A stretch of 64,000 nucleotides of DNA. Origin: Bacteroidaceae bacterium (lineage in GTDB: Bacteria > Bacteroidota > Bacteroidia > Bacteroidales > Bacteroidaceae). The position numbers and the translations under genes are program-made. Under the pieces are notes generated by a model. It was not told the DNA's origin, did not search any database, and saw nothing but the letters and a program-made list of their open reading frames with translations. Location: the NCBI GenBank assembly GCA_902362595.1, contig CABIXF010000008.1:1-64000 (forward strand). The letters run 5' to 3'. Positions 8,877 through 17,642 of the stretch are shown one piece after another. Numbering within the stretch: the first letter of the stretch is position 1; the number at the start of each line of letters is the position of its first letter.

Positions 8877-9602
8877 ATGTTGCAAAGATTGGAAGGCGTC
8901 GTATTGCATGTGGTGAAATACAGTGACAAATCGAATATCGTGCATATTTATACTTGTCAGAACGGAAGCATGTCGTTTCTGATACCTGCGGTACGTTCAC
9001 GTAAATCATTGGTCAATGGAGTCTTGTTTCGTCCGTTTTCTTTGGTAGAGGTGGAGGCCGATGTGCGTTCGAAAGCTGCACTTCCGTCTATCAAAGAAGC
9101 ACGGTTGTCTTATCCGTTGGAGTCTCTGCCCTATAATCCCTATAAGTTGGGCATTGTAATGTTTTTGGCAGAATTCTTGTCGCATGCCTTGCGCGAGGAA
9201 GGAAAGAATGAGCCGCTCTTTGCTTACCTTTCTTCTTCAATCCGCTGGCTGGATGCTTGTGGAGAGGATTTTGCTAATTTTCATCTGGTATTTTTGATTC
9301 GTCTGTCACGTTTTCTTGGATTTTATCCCAATTTGGAAAACTATCGGGAAGGGGACTGGTTTGATATGCTGAATGCATGTTTTGTGGAAACCAAGCCTTT
9401 GCACGGTATGTCGCTTTCACCGGAAGAGGCATCGCACATTCGTCAGCTGGCAAGGATGAACTATGAAACCATGTTTCTCTTCGGCATGAATCGGCTGGAG
9501 CGTCAGCGTTGTCTGACGGTCATGATGGAATATTACCGTTTGCATCTTCCGGATTTTCCGGAACTGAAATCACTCGATGTGCTGAAGGAATTGTTTGGTT
9601 GA
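8877..9602 (+). CDS. recO: DNA repair protein RecO
   Basis: Recombination mediator that, with RecR, helps load RecA on SSB-coated single-stranded DNA. The 241-aa protein begins with an OB-fold ([20 protein letters not shown], then [14 protein letters not shown]), followed by the helical region with [20 protein letters not shown] and [11 protein letters not shown], all characteristic of RecO. The zinc-finger cysteines of some RecO proteins are not present, which is common in this phylum. The gene lies 23 bases after the ACT-like gene and convergent to the dcw operon; the terminator at 9621-9663 separates them. Confidence 0.92.
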   Translation: MLQRLEGVVLHVVKYSDKSNIVHIYTCQNGSMSFLIPAVRSRKSLVNGVLFRPFSLVEVEADVRSKAALPSIKEARLSYPLESLPYNPYKLGIVMFLAEFLSHALREEGKNEPLFAYLSSSIRWLDACGEDFANFHLVFLIRLSRFLGFYPNLENYREGDWFDMLNACFVETKPLHGMSLSPEEASHIRQLARMNYETMFLFGMNRLERQRCLTVMMEYYRLHLPDFPELKSLDVLKELFG

Positions 9603-9620
9603 GGCTGGGGAAGGCTGCAC

Positions 9621-9663
9621 AAAAAAACGGGATGCATTCTCTTTACTTGAAAATACATCCCGT
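9621..9663 (-). terminator. Terminator of the dcw-yqeY operon
   Basis: On the minus strand a 12-bp stem with one mismatch (9652-9663 with 9627-9638) is followed by seven T residues just after yqeY. It ends the 15-kb unit that begins at rsmH. Confidence 0.85.
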
Positions 9664-9685
9664 AGAAAATCTTATGGGGAGGATT

Positions 9686-10135
9686 TTATCCCAGCAATTC
9701 TTTTACTTTGGCAGAAATGGCACGCCCTTCAGCCAGTCCGGCCAGTTCTTTGGAGGCTACGCCCATTACTTTTCCCATGTCTTTACCACTGGTAGCACCT
9801 ACGCGGGCAATGATGTCCTTCAATTTGGCTTCCAGTTCTTCCGGAGAAAGCTGCTTCGGCAGATAAGTTTCGATGACACGAACCTGAGCCATTTCTTCTT
9901 CTGCCAGGTCGGCACGCCCTTGTCCCTCATATACGGCAGCCGAGTCTTTTCCTTGTTTCACCAGTTTCTGCATGATTTTCAAGGCTGCATCGTCTGTCAG
10001 GGTATCATTGGCTCCCGGAGCGGTCTTTGCTTCCAGGAAACATTTCTTGATGTTACGCAAGGTTTCCAGTCTTACTTTGTCTTTGGCCTTCATGGCCTCT
10101 TTGATATCGTTGCTGATTTGTTCGAATAAATCCAT
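9686..10135 (-). CDS. yqeY: GatB/YqeY domain protein
   Basis: A 149-aa cytoplasmic protein of the YqeY family, related to the C-terminal tail domain of GatB, the tRNA-dependent amidotransferase subunit that contacts tRNA. The N-terminal helices (DLFEQISNDIKEAMKAKDK, LETLRNIKKCF) and the C-terminal block (ETYLPKQLSPEEL, then GKVMGVASKELAG) are typical. The free-standing protein's role is not settled; it may bind tRNA. It lies 39 bases after ftsZ without a promoter motif between them and before the operon terminator, so it is the last gene of the division operon. Confidence 0.9.
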   Translation of the reverse strand: MDLFEQISNDIKEAMKAKDKVRLETLRNIKKCFLEAKTAPGANDTLTDDAALKIMQKLVKQGKDSAAVYEGQGRADLAEEEMAQVRVIETYLPKQLSPEELEAKLKDIIARVGATSGKDMGKVMGVASKELAGLAEGRAISAKVKELLG

Positions 10136-10174
10136 AGTCCTAAATGTTTAAATATTGTTTCTTTGTCGATTCTG

Positions 10175-11485
10175 TTAGAAAGTAATCGTCATGGAGCCGG
10201 TATTGCTGGTTGTTTCAGGTTCCGGTGCGATTTTCTCTTCCGTAGTAGCCTTGGAACGGATATTTTCCAGTTCCATCTTTGTACGTTTGTAGGTAGGAGT
10301 GGTTTCTACCATACTGATGATGTCATCGTTGGCCAAGTCTTCCTGACTGAAGATGTAGATGTTCGGGCGTTTTTTCCGGATGCTGCTTTTCAGGATGCTT
10401 TTCCCGTAGTAGTCGCTTCGGCGCTCGTCTTTTTTCTGCTCTTCTTCTTCCAAGTCATCCAGCCTTTTCTGTTCCTCGAGTGTACGCTGCTTGAGTACGT
10501 TGTCCATGCCTGGTACGTCCTTGATGCCGAATCCTGTAGCCAGGATAGTGAATTTCACTTTGTTTTCCAGTGTTTCATCGGTGTAAAGACCCCATTTGGT
10601 TTCTACGTCTTTCCCAAACTTGCTCATGAATTCGTGAATCTCATCCATTTCACCCATCATCAGTTCGCTGTTGGGGCTGTAAGTAATGACAAACAATACT
10701 TTCTTGGAATTGAAAATATCGTTGTTGTTCAGCAGCGGAGAGTGAAGTGCATCGGTGATGGCTTGTGTCACTCTTCCTTCTCCCTCGCCGTATCCGGTAC
10801 TCATGATGGCTACTCCACCGTCTTTCAACACGGTTTTCACATCGTTGAAGTCCAAGTTGATGATACCTCGCAGAGTAATGATTTCGGCAATGCTCTTTGC
10901 GGCGATAGACAGTGTGTCGTCTGCTTTTCCGAAGGCATTCATGACGCTGATGTCGGAATACACGTCACGCAGACGTTCGTTGTTGATGACCAGCAAGGCA
11001 TCTACGTGTTTGCTCATCTCTTCCACTCCGTCGAGTGCCTGGTCAATTTTCTTGTTGCCTTCGAACAAGAACGGAATGGTGACGATACCTACCGTCAGGA
11101 TTTCCATGTCCTTGGCCGTTTTGGCAATGATAGGAGCGGCGCCGGTTCCGGTTCCTCCTCCCATACCTGCTGTGATGAATGCCATGCGGCATCCGTCGTT
11201 CAGCATATCTTTGATGTCTTCGATGCTTTCTTCCGCAGCGGCCCGAGCCTTTGCCGGGCGGTTGCCTGCTCCGAGTCCCTCGCTACCCAGCTGTAATTTC
11301 CGCAGGACAGGTGACTCTTCCAGTGCCTGGTTATCCGTGTTGCAGACCACAAATGTCACATCATGGATACCTTCTTTGTACATGTGGTTGACGGCATTTC
11401 CACCGCCACCTCCCACACCAATTACTTTTATTATATGTGGAGAATCTTTCGGAAAATCGAAAGGTACCATTGTTTCGTCTGACAT
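10175..11485 (-). CDS. ftsZ: Cell division GTPase FtsZ
   Basis: Tubulin homologue that polymerises into the Z ring at midcell and recruits the divisome. The 436-aa protein has the GTP-binding loops GVGGGGGNAVNHM (about 23-35), CNTDNQAL and the signature GGGTGTG (109-115), then NERL, and the T7-loop region LDFNDVKTVL. A long charged linker follows the core, and the C-terminus reads PETTSNTGSMTITF, which differs from the classical proteobacterial FtsA/ZipA-binding tail. ftsA lies 25 bases upstream. Confidence 0.97.
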   Translation of the reverse strand: MSDETMVPFDFPKDSPHIIKVIGVGGGGGNAVNHMYKEGIHDVTFVVCNTDNQALEESPVLRKLQLGSEGLGAGNRPAKARAAAEESIEDIKDMLNDGCRMAFITAGMGGGTGTGAAPIIAKTAKDMEILTVGIVTIPFLFEGNKKIDQALDGVEEMSKHVDALLVINNERLRDVYSDISVMNAFGKADDTLSIAAKSIAEIITLRGIINLDFNDVKTVLKDGGVAIMSTGYGEGEGRVTQAITDALHSPLLNNNDIFNSKKVLFVITYSPNSELMMGEMDEIHEFMSKFGKDVETKWGLYTDETLENKVKFTILATGFGIKDVPGMDNVLKQRTLEEQKRLDDLEEEEQKKDERRSDYYGKSILKSSIRKKRPNIYIFSQEDLANDDIISMVETTPTYKRTKMELENIRSKATTEEKIAPEPETTSNTGSMTITF

Positions 11486-11510
11486 AATTCTAATATATTT
11501 ATGTGAATAA

Positions 11511-13088
11511 TCAGTTATCTTTTAAAATCTCATCAGAGAGGTTTGTCACCTTCTTGGCGAAAATGTCGAACCAACTGTTCTCTTTCTTTTCTTTGTTGAT
11601 TTTATGCTCCAGTTCATTCAGTTCTTCTTCCTTCTCTGCAAGATGCATCCGTCGTGCATTGTCTATTTCTTTCAGAGCTGCCTTGTACTTTTTCTTACTC
11701 AGCAACAGCCGGGCTTCTTCTACGTACGTGGTATATTCTTCTTGTCTTTTCCGGTTGCGTTCTTCCTCCTGCCGTTTTTTCTCTTCATTGATTCTACGAA
11801 TCCGCTCAGCTTCTTCTTCGGCTTTCCGTTTGGCTTCTTCAGCTTGAATCCGTTCGGCTTCTTTGCGTTTGGCTTCAGCTTCTTTTTCCTTCAAATCATC
11901 TATGAAGTCGAATTGGTGGCCTTTGCGGGGGTCTACTTTGAGGCAGTTTTCCTTGCCTTCTGCCAGCAGCCCGATCAGTGTATTCTGTGTACCGTCTTTC
12001 GGAATTTGAATAGTACCTGTCAGTGCGATGTTACCGCCTTTTGCAATGCGGATTTTTTCGATTTTAGTGATTTGCTTGAAAGCTCCGTCAATGTTAGGCA
12101 TGTTGCATGCACCTCCGGTAAGAATGAGTCCGGCGAGCAATTTGTCTCCATAATCGGACACCATGATTTGGTTCCACACATTGGAAATAATTTCATTGAC
12201 ACGGGCTTCAACGATGTATTCCAGTTTGTGGGCTGGTATCGTACATTTCCCTTCAATGCTGTATTCTTGTTCGTCCGTCTGTTCTTCCTCTTCGGCCGGT
12301 GGGGTGAGAGCGCATCCGTAGCGTAGTTTCAACTGTTCGGCATCCTCTTCTTCAATTTGCAGACTACAGATGTCTTTTGTGATGTTGTTGCTACCCAGTG
12401 GGATGACTGCCAGATGGCGTAATATGTTGTTTTTATATACGGATACGGTGGTTGTATCGGCTCCCAGGTCGACGAGAGCACATCCTGAACGTTTTTCACT
12501 GTCGGTCAGTACCACATTGGCCGTGGCCATCGGCGACAGGAAATAATCGGCAATTTCATATTTGGTCTGTTTGAAACACTGTTCAATCCGGGCTTTCAGG
12601 GTATGGTGTGCAATGATGTTCAGGTAACGTCCTTCAATGCGGTCGGCTGAAATACCCACCGGTTCCGTCAGAAGGTTATTCCCCACTTTGTATTCTTGCG
12701 GTTCCACATCCAGAATTTCCTGGTCAACCAGTGAGATTTCCCGGTTGTTTTCCATGAGTGATTCAATGAGTGCCTGTGATATCTTTGTTTCTTCCCCTAG
12801 TTGTTTGGTTACGTGGTTGCGCATGCTTCGTATGGACTGTCCGCCTATTCCTACATAGACTTTTTTGATGGAAGCCTGCAAGTCTTCTTCCAGTTTCTGG
12901 ATGACAGAAACTAGAATTTGTGTAGTTTTATCCAGGTTAAAGATTGCGCCTTTCTTGATGCAATCTGACGAAGGGGCATTGGCATAGGCAAGAATCTGGA
13001 TACTACCATCAGCATTCTTTTTGCCGGCAATCCCTGTGATGTTGGTCGAACCCAGTTCGATAGCTGCTATAAAATCTGTTACTGCCAT
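11511..13088 (-). CDS. ftsA: Cell division protein FtsA with a charged C-terminal extension
   Basis: Actin-like protein that tethers FtsZ filaments to the membrane. The first 395 or so residues hold the ATPase fold: AIELGSTNITGIAGKK for phosphate 1, VDLGADTTTVSVYKNN for phosphate 2 and LTGGACNMPNIDGAF for the adenosine motif. E. coli FtsA has about 420 residues, while this one has 525. The extra part (about 397-505) is almost wholly Lys, Arg, Glu and Ala, predicted as a long charged helix or coiled coil, and includes a TPR-like piece (YVEEARLLLSKKKYKAALKEID). The final 18 residues (WFDIFAKKVTNLSDEI) form the amphipathic membrane helix. ftsQ ends three bases upstream. Confidence 0.94.
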   Translation of the reverse strand: MAVTDFIAAIELGSTNITGIAGKKNADGSIQILAYANAPSSDCIKKGAIFNLDKTTQILVSVIQKLEEDLQASIKKVYVGIGGQSIRSMRNHVTKQLGEETKISQALIESLMENNREISLVDQEILDVEPQEYKVGNNLLTEPVGISADRIEGRYLNIIAHHTLKARIEQCFKQTKYEIADYFLSPMATANVVLTDSEKRSGCALVDLGADTTTVSVYKNNILRHLAVIPLGSNNITKDICSLQIEEEDAEQLKLRYGCALTPPAEEEEQTDEQEYSIEGKCTIPAHKLEYIVEARVNEIISNVWNQIMVSDYGDKLLAGLILTGGACNMPNIDGAFKQITKIEKIRIAKGGNIALTGTIQIPKDGTQNTLIGLLAEGKENCLKVDPRKGHQFDFIDDLKEKEAEAKRKEAERIQAEEAKRKAEEEAERIRRINEEKKRQEEERNRKRQEEYTTYVEEARLLLSKKKYKAALKEIDNARRMHLAEKEEELNELEHKINKEKKENSWFDIFAKKVTNLSDEILKDN

Positions 13089-13091
13089 ATC

Positions 13092-13829
13092 TTACTCCTC
13101 TTTTTTTGTTCCGATAATTTGGTTGTTAAATTCGATGCTAATCCGTTCATATTTGTTCCATCCGATGCGGTTTAGCACTTTACTGTAAAACGTTTGCAAT
13201 TTACTGAATTTTTCTTCAAAATCAGTCGCTTTTCCTAAAAAAAGAATATGGTCTCCCACGCGTGGAACGATTTCCAATTCTTTTCTGGGAGTTACGTTTA
13301 TCTGCTCTACTTGCGCTTTCCAGAAAGGGTTTTGCTGGAGGTAAAGTCCGAGCTGATACAATTCGTTCTGTGCAAATTTCCGGTCGATGAATCCTGTAGC
13401 GACAGCTACATGTACTGATTTTCCGGCAGCAGACATGATTTTCCCCGATTGGTCAATGTAATAATTGTCTCCGTTACTGCTCATGATTCGGAGAATCGGA
13501 ATGCGCTGATAGACCTCGATCCCGACTTTGCCTCCGGATGTAAGGTAGCATTCTGCCTTACTGATAAAGGGATGTCGGGAAAGAGTTTCTTCCAACAGGC
13601 GGACATTGATTGTGCCGATACGTTTTTTTTCCGGGTATAAGTTTTTCTGCTTCAGCAGGTTTTTTACCTCAGTTTCGGTGATAAAACCGTAATCAATACT
13701 GTCTTTGACAACCAATTCCATACCCTTGCAGACCTGATTTTCGGGCTTGCGATTAAATACGGTTACAGCCACTATCAAGTAGGCTGTAACAGCTAATAAA
13801 ATGCAGAGTATGAGAATCCGTTTAATCAT
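13092..13829 (-). CDS. ftsQ: Cell division protein FtsQ
   Basis: Bitopic divisome protein whose periplasmic POTRA and beta domains link early and late division proteins. The 245-aa product starts with a short cytoplasmic tip and one membrane helix (about 4-24). The POTRA-like region follows, with FITETEVKNLLKQKNLYP, LEETLSRHPFISKAEC and VYQRIPILRI, which matches FtsQ. Position between murC (4-bp overlap) and ftsA (2-base gap) supports the call, since the sequence itself is weakly conserved in this phylum. Confidence 0.88.
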   Translation of the reverse strand: MIKRILILCILLAVTAYLIVAVTVFNRKPENQVCKGMELVVKDSIDYGFITETEVKNLLKQKNLYPEKKRIGTINVRLLEETLSRHPFISKAECYLTSGGKVGIEVYQRIPILRIMSSNGDNYYIDQSGKIMSAAGKSVHVAVATGFIDRKFAQNELYQLGLYLQQNPFWKAQVEQINVTPRKELEIVPRVGDHILFLGKATDFEEKFSKLQTFYSKVLNRIGWNKYERISIEFNNQIIGTKKEE

Positions 13830-15202
13830 CTATCTTTCAGTAATTCATAAATTTGTGGAACGAAGTTGTCTATATCGCCGGCCCCGAGGGTTATCAGTAC
13901 ATCCAGTTTTTTGTTTTTCAGTACTTCCAGGAGCTGTTCCTTTGTACACATACTTTTTTCAATTCCCTGGCGCAGGTTGTCATAAATAAGCTGACTGGTG
14001 ACTCCTGGTATCGGAGCTTCGCGGGCCGGATAGATGTCCAACAGAATCACCTCATCCAGCAGAGACAAACTGCGGGCAAAATCTTGGTAGAAGTCGCGGG
14101 TACGCGTGTAAAGATGCGGCTGGAATACGGCTGTGATTTTCCGGTTAGGATATAGTCTGCGGATGGAAGTCACACTTTGTCTGATTTCTTCCGGATGATG
14201 TGCATAATCACTCAGAAAGACGATGTGCGAATTCTTTATCTTGAAATCAAACCGACGGTCTACTCCTTTGAACTGAGGCATGGCTGCCTTGATTTCTTCC
14301 GGAGTTGCTCCTCCAATTTGTGCCAGTGCCATGGCTGCGATACCGTTCTCGATGTTGACATACACGGGTACACCCAACTGGATGTCGGTGATATTTCCGA
14401 GTGGTGAGACATAATCGAAATAGATTTCACCATCGCCTATGCGGATATTTTCCGCATGAAAATCACCTTTTTCAGCGGAGTAAGTATAAATGGTGACACC
14501 TGGTTGGACGTTTGGTTGCAATTCCAGACCTTCCTTCACAATCAAGTATCCGTCCGGACGGATAAGCGAAGTATATTTCCGGAAACTTTCAAGGTAAGCT
14601 TCATGAGTGCCGTAAATGTCCAGATGGTCGGAATCAGTTGCCGTAATGACAGTGGCATACGGTGTCAGCCAGTGGAAAGAACGGTCGAATTCATCGGCTT
14701 CAATCACCACGTAGTCGCTTTTGTCTGATAGCAATAAATTGGTCTGGTAGTTCTTTGAGATACCTCCCAGGAATGCATTGCATCCTACGTGTGAGTGGTC
14801 CAGCAAGAAAGCCGCCATGGTAGACGTGGTGGTTTTTCCATGAGTCCCTGCGACGCATAAGCCTTTTTCTGTCTGGGTCAACATACCCAGCACTTGGGCG
14901 CGTTTATGTATTTCGAAATGATGTTCCTGAAAATACATCAATTCTTTGTGGGTAGCTGGTATGGCAGGAGTATACACTATCAGAGTGGTTTCCGGATGCA
15001 GAAATGTTTCTGGAATCAGGGATACGTTTTCTTCGTAGTGAATGAGAGCACCTTCTTTGACCAGTTTTTCTGTCAGTTCGCTTGGAGTGCGGTCGTAACC
15101 ACCCACTTTCTTTCCTTTGGACAGGAAATAGCGTACCAAGGCACTCATTCCGATGCCTCCGGCTCCGATGAAATAGACGGCTTGTATTGTATTAATGTTC
15201 AT
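13826..15202 (-). CDS. murC: UDP-N-acetylmuramate--L-alanine ligase
   Basis: Adds L-alanine to UDP-MurNAc, the first amino acid of the peptidoglycan stem peptide, using ATP. The 458-aa protein shows the N-terminal nucleotide loop FIGAGGIGMSALVRYF, the Mur-ligase P-loop GTHGKTTTSTMAA (about 110), EADEFDRSFHWL and the C-terminal YAHHPEEIRQSV. It overlaps murG upstream by 11 bases and ftsQ downstream by 4, so translation is probably coupled. Confidence 0.97.
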   Translation of the reverse strand: MNINTIQAVYFIGAGGIGMSALVRYFLSKGKKVGGYDRTPSELTEKLVKEGALIHYEENVSLIPETFLHPETTLIVYTPAIPATHKELMYFQEHHFEIHKRAQVLGMLTQTEKGLCVAGTHGKTTTSTMAAFLLDHSHVGCNAFLGGISKNYQTNLLLSDKSDYVVIEADEFDRSFHWLTPYATVITATDSDHLDIYGTHEAYLESFRKYTSLIRPDGYLIVKEGLELQPNVQPGVTIYTYSAEKGDFHAENIRIGDGEIYFDYVSPLGNITDIQLGVPVYVNIENGIAAMALAQIGGATPEEIKAAMPQFKGVDRRFDFKIKNSHIVFLSDYAHHPEEIRQSVTSIRRLYPNRKITAVFQPHLYTRTRDFYQDFARSLSLLDEVILLDIYPAREAPIPGVTSQLIYDNLRQGIEKSMCTKEQLLEVLKNKKLDVLITLGAGDIDNFVPQIYELLKDR

Positions 15203-16322
15203 GACTTTCTTTGTATTTTAGGGCCAGCTTGCAGACCTCTTTTGCAATGATGTTTGCAGAGTCCTGAATGGCCAGCTTCTTGATGTTTTTGCTTAAACTA
15301 TCCAATAAATCCGGCTGGCAGACCGTTTGGATGGCGGTGTCAACCAGTTTTTGCGTCGCTTCACTGTCTTTGACGTAAAGGGCTGCATTTTTGTTCACGA
15401 GAGCCAGTGCATTTTTGGTCTGGTGGTCTTCTGCCACATTGGGCGAAGGTACCAGGATAACTGGTTTCCCTAGCAGGCAAAACTCCGAAATAGATCCCGC
15501 TCCCGCACGACTGATGACCAGGTCGGCGGCACTATATGCAGCAGCCATATCTGAAATGAAATCAGAGGTATATAGCATGGGCAACTTTCCGTAAGCCTGT
15601 ACGGCTTTGCGGGCTTCATCGATGTAGATTTTTCCTGTCTGCCAGATGAATTGTACTCCTGAATTCTTGATTTTATCAAATCCTTGCATGACGCAGTTGT
15701 TGATAGTGCGCGCTCCCAGACTACCTCCAATAATCAGAATGGTCTTTTTATGCGGATCCAGGCCGAAAGACCGGATGGCTTCCTCGCGTGAAATCTTTTC
15801 CTTTAGCAGTCCTTGTCTGACAGGGTTTCCGGTAAGGATGATTTTGTTTTTATCAAAGAAGCGCTCCATGCCTTCGTATGCTACACATATTTTCTCGGCT
15901 TTCTGGGCCAGCAATTTGTTGGTGACACCTGCGTAAGAATTCTGTTCTTGTATCAGTGTCGGAATGCCCATCATGCCGGCCACTTTTAGCGTCGGTCCGC
16001 TGGCATAGCCTCCTACACCTACGGCAGCATGAGGTTTGAAGTCTTTTATGATTTTTCGGGCCATCCACTGACTTCTGAACAGTTTGATGAGTACACCGAT
16101 GTTTTTTAGTAAATGCTTCCGGTCGAATCCGGCTACCGGGAGTCCGATAATCTTGTATCCTGCGGCCGGTACGCGTTGCATTTCCATACGTCCTTCAGCT
16201 CCGATAAATAAGATTTCAGCTTCCGGATGCAATTCTTTAATGGCGTTGGCAATGGAAATGGCCGGGAAGATATGTCCTCCTGTACCGCCTCCACTCACTA
16301 TGATGCGTAAATGTTCTTCCAT
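15192..16322 (-). CDS. murG: UDP-GlcNAc transferase MurG
   Basis: Adds GlcNAc to lipid I to give lipid II at the inner face of the membrane. The 376-aa GT-B enzyme has GGGTGGHIFPAISIANAI near the N-terminus (acceptor loop), GVGGYASGP, and in the C-terminal half IGGSLGARTIN, DLVISRAGAGSISEF and PVILVPSPNVAEDHQTKNA (the UDP-GlcNAc site). The ATG at 16322 follows a 39-base gap after ftsW that contains a -7 promoter element. Confidence 0.97.
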   Translation of the reverse strand: MEEHLRIIVSGGGTGGHIFPAISIANAIKELHPEAEILFIGAEGRMEMQRVPAAGYKIIGLPVAGFDRKHLLKNIGVLIKLFRSQWMARKIIKDFKPHAAVGVGGYASGPTLKVAGMMGIPTLIQEQNSYAGVTNKLLAQKAEKICVAYEGMERFFDKNKIILTGNPVRQGLLKEKISREEAIRSFGLDPHKKTILIIGGSLGARTINNCVMQGFDKIKNSGVQFIWQTGKIYIDEARKAVQAYGKLPMLYTSDFISDMAAAYSAADLVISRAGAGSISEFCLLGKPVILVPSPNVAEDHQTKNALALVNKNAALYVKDSEATQKLVDTAIQTVCQPDLLDSLSKNIKKLAIQDSANIIAKEVCKLALKYKESHEH

Positions 16323-16342
16323 ATCTTTGTATTATTTGCCTG

Positions 16343-16350
16343 CAAAGTTA
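16343..16350 (-). promoter_or_regulatory. Possible internal -7 element before murG (TAACTTTG)
   Basis: A perfect minus-strand TAnnTTTG in the ftsW-murG gap would start a transcript near 16336 with a leader of about 14 bases. No TTTG stands at the right distance upstream. Confidence 0.35.
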
Positions 16351-16361
16351 AAAATAAACTT

Positions 16362-17612
16362 TTAAACGGACTCTTCCTGCGATGTGATATTGGTCTCAGG
16401 GATAAACTCTTGTTTTTGTTCGGTTTGCTGTTCCAATGTCTGGGCTTCCTGTCGGCGCTTCAAATCGTTTACATACCGACTGATACTGAGAATCATGCCA
16501 ATATAGACACAGTTGACCAGTGTAGAGGTTCCTCCTTTGCTGATAAGGGGAAGAGGCTGTCCGGTGACGGGCATGATGCCTACGGCTACCAGCATGTTGA
16601 ATGTAGCCTGCAGGGCAAAAAGAATGCCGATTCCCGTAATGAGAAATACATAGTAGGATTTGTCACAGTTTCTGGCTATTTTACCTATTCTCATCAGTAA
16701 GAGGATGTAAAGAAGTGCCACAAAGGCTCCTCCTACCAGTCCGAGCTCTTCAATGATGATGGCATAGATAAAGTCGGAGAATGCCTGTGAAAGGAAATCC
16801 CGTTGTACGCTGTTGCCAGGTCCTTTGCCTAAAATGTTGCTGCTTGCAATGGCAATGTTGGCATGGGCAATCTGGGCATCGTTGTCGATGTCAAATTTAG
16901 CAGCCGGCACTTCAGCTTCATCAAAGTGATTGTTCAGACGACTTTGCCATGTGACCATACGATGGAGTCCGATATGGTCCCATGCTTCACTGGGAATATA
17001 TTTGATGGTGGCTACTCCTAGAAGAATGCACGCAAAGCCGATACCTGCAAGCATTCCAAGCTGTTTGAATGGAATTCGTCCGACGAACATGAGCAGAAAG
17101 ACACTTCCTGCCAGCAGAACTGCTGTGGAAAGATTCTCACTGACAATCAGTCCACAGGTGCAGGCGGTGATTCCACATATAAACTTGAAAGCTCTTTTGC
17201 TGGCTCCGTCTTCTTCCTGCATACGCGATAAAATGAAGGCCACTGTAATGATTGTAGCCATTTTTGCCACTTCAGACGGCTGAAACTGGATGAAACCTAA
17301 GTCAATCCATCGTTTGGCACCGTTGGTCAGTGCTCCAATGACATAAACGGCAATCAATAATGCCCAGGAGATAGGCAACAAGGCTATGAATGTCTTGAAC
17401 CAGCGGCAGGGAATATTGTGTACAATCCAGACCGCAATGGTACCTACCATCAACAGTGTCAGATGATTGGTGATAGGTCCCCAATGATCTCCACTTTTGT
17501 AGGTCAGTGTACTGGATGCACTGAATACTTCTACGATGGATATCAGACAAAGGAAAAGGTAGATAATCCAAATCGCCTTGTCCCCCTTGAAAAAGTTTTT
17601 TAGCAAATCCAT
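16362..17612 (-). CDS. ftsW: Lipid II polymerase / cell division protein FtsW (SEDS family)
   Basis: SEDS glycosyltransferase that polymerises septal glycan together with the partner PBP FtsI. The 416-aa protein has about ten membrane helices. The signature region EELGLVGGAFVALLYILLLMR and the loop PVTGQPLPLISKGGTS near the C-terminus match FtsW/RodA, and DLGFIQFQPSEVAK marks the conserved loop near helices 3-4. Location inside the dcw cluster favours FtsW over RodA. Confidence 0.93.
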   Translation of the reverse strand: MDLLKNFFKGDKAIWIIYLFLCLISIVEVFSASSTLTYKSGDHWGPITNHLTLLMVGTIAVWIVHNIPCRWFKTFIALLPISWALLIAVYVIGALTNGAKRWIDLGFIQFQPSEVAKMATIITVAFILSRMQEEDGASKRAFKFICGITACTCGLIVSENLSTAVLLAGSVFLLMFVGRIPFKQLGMLAGIGFACILLGVATIKYIPSEAWDHIGLHRMVTWQSRLNNHFDEAEVPAAKFDIDNDAQIAHANIAIASSNILGKGPGNSVQRDFLSQAFSDFIYAIIIEELGLVGGAFVALLYILLLMRIGKIARNCDKSYYVFLITGIGILFALQATFNMLVAVGIMPVTGQPLPLISKGGTSTLVNCVYIGMILSISRYVNDLKRRQEAQTLEQQTEQKQEFIPETNITSQEESV

Positions 17613-17642
17613 ATTCTTGTTGTTTCTAACTCCTTGGTTGTA

